Positions 30,859 through 33,768 of a stretch of DNA of 33,768 nucleotides are shown in pieces. Each line of letters begins with the position of its first letter. Position 1 is the first letter of the stretch. This DNA comes from an uncultured Roseburia sp. Lineage in GTDB: Bacteria > Bacillota > Clostridia > Lachnospirales > Lachnospiraceae. The notes under the pieces are model-generated. The model did not search any database, had not been told where the DNA came from, and was given only the letters and a program-made list of their open reading frames with translations. The translations under genes and the position numbers were made by a program. The stretch covers positions 1 through 33,768 of the forward strand of contig UQAQ01000035.1 in assembly GCA_900539115.1 (NCBI GenBank), written 5' to 3'.

Positions 30859-31203
30859 ATGAAGAATGTATCTGTACTCATTTTGGAAATTGTGATTACA
30901 GTAAGTATTACTACCTTCGGATTATCTGGAGTTAAAGTTTTGGGCATGAAAGGTCCGAGGGTTGCTGTTATCATTTTGGGGATTGTTGGAATGTTGTTAT
31001 GCACTGTGAGCGTTGGAAAATTCATATCATCAGACCCAATCAGCTTGCAAAGTTTAATTGGATATATTTTCGGAACTGCTGCATTGCTTTCCTTTATTAC
31101 GCAGTTGTTTAAATGGAACTTACCGTATATCTCAAATCCAACAGTAGCATTGCTAGTTTTAGCAGTATCAATCTTAATCAAATCTGTTGTAGCACGATTT
31201 TGA
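30859..31203 (+). CDS. Small hypothetical membrane protein, 114 aa
   Basis: Three to four hydrophobic segments are seen: ~3-22 (VSVLILEIVITVSITTFGLS), ~33-52 (VAVIILGIVGMLLCTVSVG), ~62-82 and ~93-110. It has no charged motif or known signature. The RBS GGAGG sits within the TetR stop region (TATAGTGGAGGAATAG), three bases apart, so it is cotranscribed and probably coupled. I do not recognise the family; it may be a partner of the regulator or the oxidoreductase. Confidence 0.7.
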   Translation: MKNVSVLILEIVITVSITTFGLSGVKVLGMKGPRVAVIILGIVGMLLCTVSVGKFISSDPISLQSLIGYIFGTAALLSFITQLFKWNLPYISNPTVALLVLAVSILIKSVVARF

Positions 31204-31286
31204 TAAAGAATAAAATAACTCTAAATCGTAGATTGTCGGAAACAGATTTAGAATTTTGGATAAATAATTAACCGGAGGGTAAAGTG

Positions 31287-32078
31287 ATGAGGATATTAAT
31301 AATAGATGGAAGCCCACGTAAGGGTAATACATGGAAATTGACACAAAAAGTTATGGACATATTGTTGACATATGACAATACTATTAATTTCACAGAGGTA
31401 CATTTGTCTGATTTGAATTTACCCTTTTGTATGGGATGTAGCAATTGCTTCAGAGTTGGTCATAAACATTGTCCGCATAACCAAATAATACAGCCAATCA
31501 TTGACCTTATTGAAGAAAATGATGCGGTCATCATTTCGGTTTCAAGTTTTCAGGGACAACCTACAGCATTGATGAAGAATTTCACAGACCATCTTGCATT
31601 TATGATTCATCGTCCGAGATTTTTCACCAAGAAAGCGTTGATTATCTCCACCACAGGAGGTGTTTCAGCAGATAGTACGACACAGTCGTTAGCAAATACA
31701 CTTCCCGGCTGGGGCTTTAATAAATGCTACCAACTCCCTATAGTAGCTTTAAGCTGGAATGCATATAATCCTACAGAAAAAGATGTAACCAAAGCTGAGA
31801 AAGTGACACATAAATTTTATCATGATGTTAAATCCCAAAAACTGCACGCACCATCTGTGGGTGTTCTGATTCCGTTTAATCTTTTTCAGGCAATATATGT
31901 AAGTAGCCCAAGCGAGATGGATTATCCTACGGCAGACAATCCCTTTTGGCGAGCTTATTTGGGAAAGCGTTATGCTCCAAATATTCCAATCCCAGCATAT
32001 AAGAAATTTCTGGGATGGCTGATATTTCTGATTGGAAAGAGGATATCTAAGAAAATGATTATCACATATAGAAAATAG
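31287..32078 (+). CDS. Flavodoxin-fold NAD(P)H-dependent FMN reductase family protein
   Basis: A 263-residue protein; ATG at 31287 with GGAGGG eight bases upstream (a GTG lies one codon before). The N-terminal ~170 residues are a flavodoxin-like fold: ILIIDGSPRKGNTWKLT with the FMN phosphate loop at ~7-15, the CMGCSNCFRVGHKHCPH cysteine motif (~50-66) typical of iron-sulfur-flavoprotein-like reductases, and SVSSFQGQPTALMKNFTDHL. The C-terminal extension of ~90 residues ends in a hydrophobic segment (KFLGWLIFLIGKRISKKM), suggesting membrane association. It is the last gene of the TetR cluster, so probably a stress-induced quinone or nitro reductase. Confidence 0.87.
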   Translation: MRILIIDGSPRKGNTWKLTQKVMDILLTYDNTINFTEVHLSDLNLPFCMGCSNCFRVGHKHCPHNQIIQPIIDLIEENDAVIISVSSFQGQPTALMKNFTDHLAFMIHRPRFFTKKALIISTTGGVSADSTTQSLANTLPGWGFNKCYQLPIVALSWNAYNPTEKDVTKAEKVTHKFYHDVKSQKLHAPSVGVLIPFNLFQAIYVSSPSEMDYPTADNPFWRAYLGKRYAPNIPIPAYKKFLGWLIFLIGKRISKKMIITYRK

Positions 32079-32163
32079 GGCATATTATTGTTTTCGGGAG
32101 AATAATTGGATTTATAGTAAAAATTATTTAATATTAATTTTATTCAAACAGTATAACAAAGGG

Positions 32164-32193
32164 AAGGGGCGCAAAATCGCCCCTTGTTCTTTT
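32164..32193 (+). terminator. Intrinsic terminator of the TetR cluster
   Basis: AAGGGGCG-CAAAAT-CGCCCCTT forms a perfect 8-bp stem, followed by GTTCTTTT. It lies 86 bp past the oxidoreductase stop. Confidence 0.8.
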
Positions 32194-32487
32194 AAGTATA
32201 ATTGATATATCATCTACATGATGATAATTGAGTGTTTCTATAAATATATTATAAGCATTTCATCCAGTTCCAACTGCCATTTTCATAATTTGTTATAAGT
32301 TGTTACCAGATTTTCTTTCCCTTGTTTTTTCCCTTATGAAGGTTCATAAACAAGGTTAGAACGATATAACACAATACAAGATGTAATGGAAAGGACACTA
32401 GTGAAAAGTTTAGTATTTTCAAGGGTTTGACAAGATTTCTATAACAAGATATAACAGTTATTAAATCCCATAAAAATCGTCATCTGA
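32194..32487. other. AT-rich intergenic stretch without a recognised gene
   Basis: No RBS-supported ORF is present. A small ATCAT-ATGAT hairpin lies at about 32210-32226, and several ATATAACA-like words occur around 32360-32460. The texture resembles the junction of a lost mobile element, but nothing decisive is visible. Confidence 0.4.
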
Positions 32488-32634
32488 GAACTGAAATTTA
32501 TTGACATTCGCTCGAAGAAATTAAAAAGCGTCGGCAAAGCAGCATTTATCGGCATTCAGAAGCAGGCGAAGATTAAGGTCCCGCGGGACAAAAAAGCGGT
32601 CTATGTGAAATTACTTGCAAAAAAATACGGTTGA
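32488..32634 (+). pseudogene. C-terminal remnant of a BspA-like leucine-rich-repeat surface protein
   Basis: A 48-codon open stretch without a start codon runs to TGA at 32632-32634 and follows an in-frame stop at 32485. It encodes ...SKKLKSVGKAAFIGIQ then KQAKIKVPRDKKAVYVKLLAKKYG. The motif LKSVGKxAFxGIxxxAxIKVP followed by a Lys/Tyr-rich end is the usual final repeat and tail of BspA-type (LRR_5) cell-surface proteins of Lachnospiraceae. Only the end survives, so this is debris of a deleted gene. Its codon use matches the GC-richer core. Confidence 0.65.
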
Positions 32635-32638
32635 CCCC

Positions 32639-32667
32639 TTGACGAATCAAAAAAATGGTGCTATAAC
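32639..32667 (+). promoter_or_regulatory. Near-consensus promoter reading into the structured repeat
   Basis: TTGACG (32639-32644), 17-bp spacer, TATAAC (32662-32667). The expected start is near 32674, just before the GTAACTATTCAGGA arm. It may drive a structured RNA and/or the bL25 gene downstream. Confidence 0.6.
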
Positions 32668-32678
32668 GTAGTTGTAAA

Positions 32679-32869
32679 GTAACTATTCAGGACTCCCACC
32701 GCCCTCATTCGCATTTTCGAACACTTCGTGTTCTTTCTCGCCTTTGACAAGGCTAAAAATGCTCATAAGGGGGTGGGGAGCCCTATTAGAACCACTATGC
32801 AGAAAACAATGTTTCTTACGTGCAAGCACGACGATCCATTGTTTTTGCACAGTGATCCTGAATAGTTAC
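32679..32869 (+). repeat. Large structured copy of the GTAACTATTCAGGA element
   Basis: Perfect 14-bp terminal arms, GTAACTATTCAGGA (32679-32692) and TCCTGAATAGTTAC (32856-32869), enclose two further stems. CTCCCACCGCCCT pairs with AGGGGGTGGGGAG around a GAACAC-TTC-GTGTTC hairpin, and CACTATGCAGAAAACAATG (32793-32811) pairs with CATTGTTTTTGCACAGTG (32837-32854). The predicted fold is a closing stem with two arms. There is no ORF. It lies in the leader region of the bL25 gene. Confidence 0.7.
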
Positions 32870-32979
32870 GTTGCAAATAAAAACAACAGTTGTAACAAGA
32901 GAAACGAAACGCCAATTTAATACCGACATTCCGCAAACTTCCCTATGTTATCAATTTGTATGAATGGAGGAAAAGACAA

Positions 32980-33570
32980 ATGACTACTTTAAGAGTACAA
33001 AGAAGAAACATGGAAACCAAGGCTAAAAAGCTGAGAAGAGAAGGCTATGTAACCGGTAACCTTTTTGGAAAAGAGATTGAGGGTTCGATTCCTGTGCAGA
33101 TCGAAAAGAGCGAAGCAGAGAGAATCCAGAGAGAGTGCATGAAAGGAAGCCAGTTGTATCTGGAACTGGAAGGAAAAACTTACGATGTACTGATCAAAGA
33201 GATGGATTATAACACTATGAACCACCAGATTTTGGAAATTGATTTCCAGGCATTGGTAAAAGGAGAAAAAGTACACTCTGTTGCGGAGATTGTCCTTCAC
33301 AATAAAGAGAAAGTTGTCGAAGGTGTACTGGAACAACTTTTGGAAGAGATTTCCTACAAAGCCACCCCGGAAGAGCTGGTTGAGAAAGTGGAAATTGACT
33401 GTAGTTCCCTGAGACTGGGTGACATCATCAAAGTATCCGATCTTGACATCGCTAAGAATGACAAGATTGAGTTGCAGACACATTTGGATACTCCGATCGT
33501 CAGCGTCGTAGCAAGTAAAAATGTACAGCCGGCTGAAGACGAAGAAGAGACAGTTGCAGAAGAAGCATAA
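32980..33570 (+). CDS. rplY: 50S ribosomal protein bL25, long Ctc/TL5 form
   Basis: A 196-residue two-domain bL25 of the general-stress (Ctc/TL5) type. The start at 32980 is set by GGAGG nine bases upstream. The N-terminal 5S-rRNA-binding domain (~1-90) begins MTTLRVQRRNMETKAKKLRREGYVTGNLFGKEIEGSIPVQIE and includes VLIKEMDYNTMNHQILEIDFQAL. The C-terminal TL5 domain (~95-180) follows, and the protein ends in an acidic tail (EDEEETVAEEA). It occupies the central protuberance of the ribosome with 5S rRNA. The gene is monocistronic: structured leader upstream, terminator downstream. Confidence 0.93.
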   Translation: MTTLRVQRRNMETKAKKLRREGYVTGNLFGKEIEGSIPVQIEKSEAERIQRECMKGSQLYLELEGKTYDVLIKEMDYNTMNHQILEIDFQALVKGEKVHSVAEIVLHNKEKVVEGVLEQLLEEISYKATPEELVEKVEIDCSSLRLGDIIKVSDLDIAKNDKIELQTHLDTPIVSVVASKNVQPAEDEEETVAEEA

Positions 33571-33590
33571 TAAAACATATGTAGTTTTTC

Positions 33591-33622
33591 AAAAAGCCAC
33601 TATTTTTTGTAGTGGTTTTTTG
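33591..33622 (+). terminator. Intrinsic terminator after bL25
   Basis: AAAAAGCCACTA and TAGTGGTTTTTT form a stem around a 7-nt T-rich loop, with the T-tract at 33616-33621. It lies about 20 bp past the stop and could work in both directions. Confidence 0.88.
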
Positions 33623-33623
33623 C

Positions 33624-33652
33624 TTGCTTATTTATAAAAAATATGGTATAAT
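33624..33652 (+). promoter_or_regulatory. Promoter of the gene entering from the right edge
   Basis: TTGCTT (33624-33629), 17-bp spacer, TATAAT (33647-33652). Confidence 0.6.
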
Positions 33653-33708
33653 TAAATAAAAATTTTGTAAAATCAAAAGGATTGTAGAAAAAAGCATTCC
33701 TATAGAAC

Positions 33709-33768
33709 ATGAAATTTGCAATAAATAAAATCTCCCCGTATGATGTATATGAGTTTGACGACTTAATA
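33709..33768 (+). CDS. Start of a further gene, cut by the window edge
   Basis: An open frame of 20 codons beginning MKFAINKISPYDVYEFDDLI runs to the last base. It lies about 50 bp past the expected transcription start of the promoter at 33624-33652. No clear Shine-Dalgarno sequence precedes the ATG, and an in-frame TAG lies just upstream, so it cannot extend further. No family can be assigned. Confidence 0.4.
   Translation, partial: MKFAINKISPYDVYEFDDLI

Noticed and set aside
32679..32869. T-box or other known riboswitch
   Set aside because: No T-box sequence, terminator/anti-terminator pair or known aptamer core was recognised.

Overview
The window looks like chromosomal DNA of a gut-type clostridium, most likely family Lachnospiraceae (inference). 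Evidence is moderate GC, strong Shine-Dalgarno sequences before nearly every gene, sigma-A type promoters, and a typical gene repertoire: PAAT-type amino-acid importer, C_GCAxxG_C_C protein, FliB, bL25/Ctc and a remnant of a BspA-like surface protein.

Layout. 1-1.9 kb is AT-rich accessory DNA: the N-terminal part of an IS transposase running off the left edge, a long hairpin, a decaying ~53-nt tandem repeat, and two very small membrane-protein genes plus a hypothetical protein on the minus strand. 2.0-3.6 kb (minus) carries an AEC-type permease and a FadR-type GntR regulator with a FadR-like operator next to its own promoter. 4.0-13.2 kb is a nine-gene plus-strand operon: amino-acid ABC importer (three genes), SSAT-like GNAT acetyltransferase, D-2-hydroxyacid dehydrogenase, YtcJ-type amidohydrolase, class III aminotransferase, APH-fold small-molecule kinase and class I aminotransferase. 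Together they read as uptake and breakdown of an amino compound I cannot name. The kinase plus class III PLP enzyme plus SSAT-like acetyltransferase points to a lysine-like or amino-alcohol substrate such as hydroxylysine (hypothesis).

13.2-15.4 kb holds a Crp/Fnr regulator divergent from a ferredoxin-like Fe-S protein and a small Hcp-like helical-bundle protein. A 14-bp dyad in this divergent promoter recurs with identical geometry in front of the L-lactate dehydrogenase gene at 19.1 kb, which suggests a small redox or nitrosative-stress regulon. 15.4-16.9 kb is an ECF sigma/anti-sigma pair; 16.9-19.0 kb a divergent LysR/YeiH pair; 19.1-22.0 kb LDH convergent with a two-component system; 22.2-24.3 kb a MATE exporter and AlkD-like glycosylase.

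24.3-24.76 kb is non-coding but highly structured: a 186-bp fold-back element, then a 6S-RNA-like candidate. 24.8-30.1 kb has a nitroreductase, a secreted metallo-beta-lactamase-fold protein, a Fic protein, an SDR, a C_GCAxxG_C_C protein and FliB. 30.2-32.1 kb is a visibly AT-richer TetR/membrane protein/flavodoxin-type cluster. 32.1-32.98 kb is non-coding, with a terminator, a BspA-like gene remnant and a promoter-bearing structured repeat related to elements at 1.2 kb and in the LDH leader. The window closes with bL25 (Ctc), its terminator, and the start of another gene.
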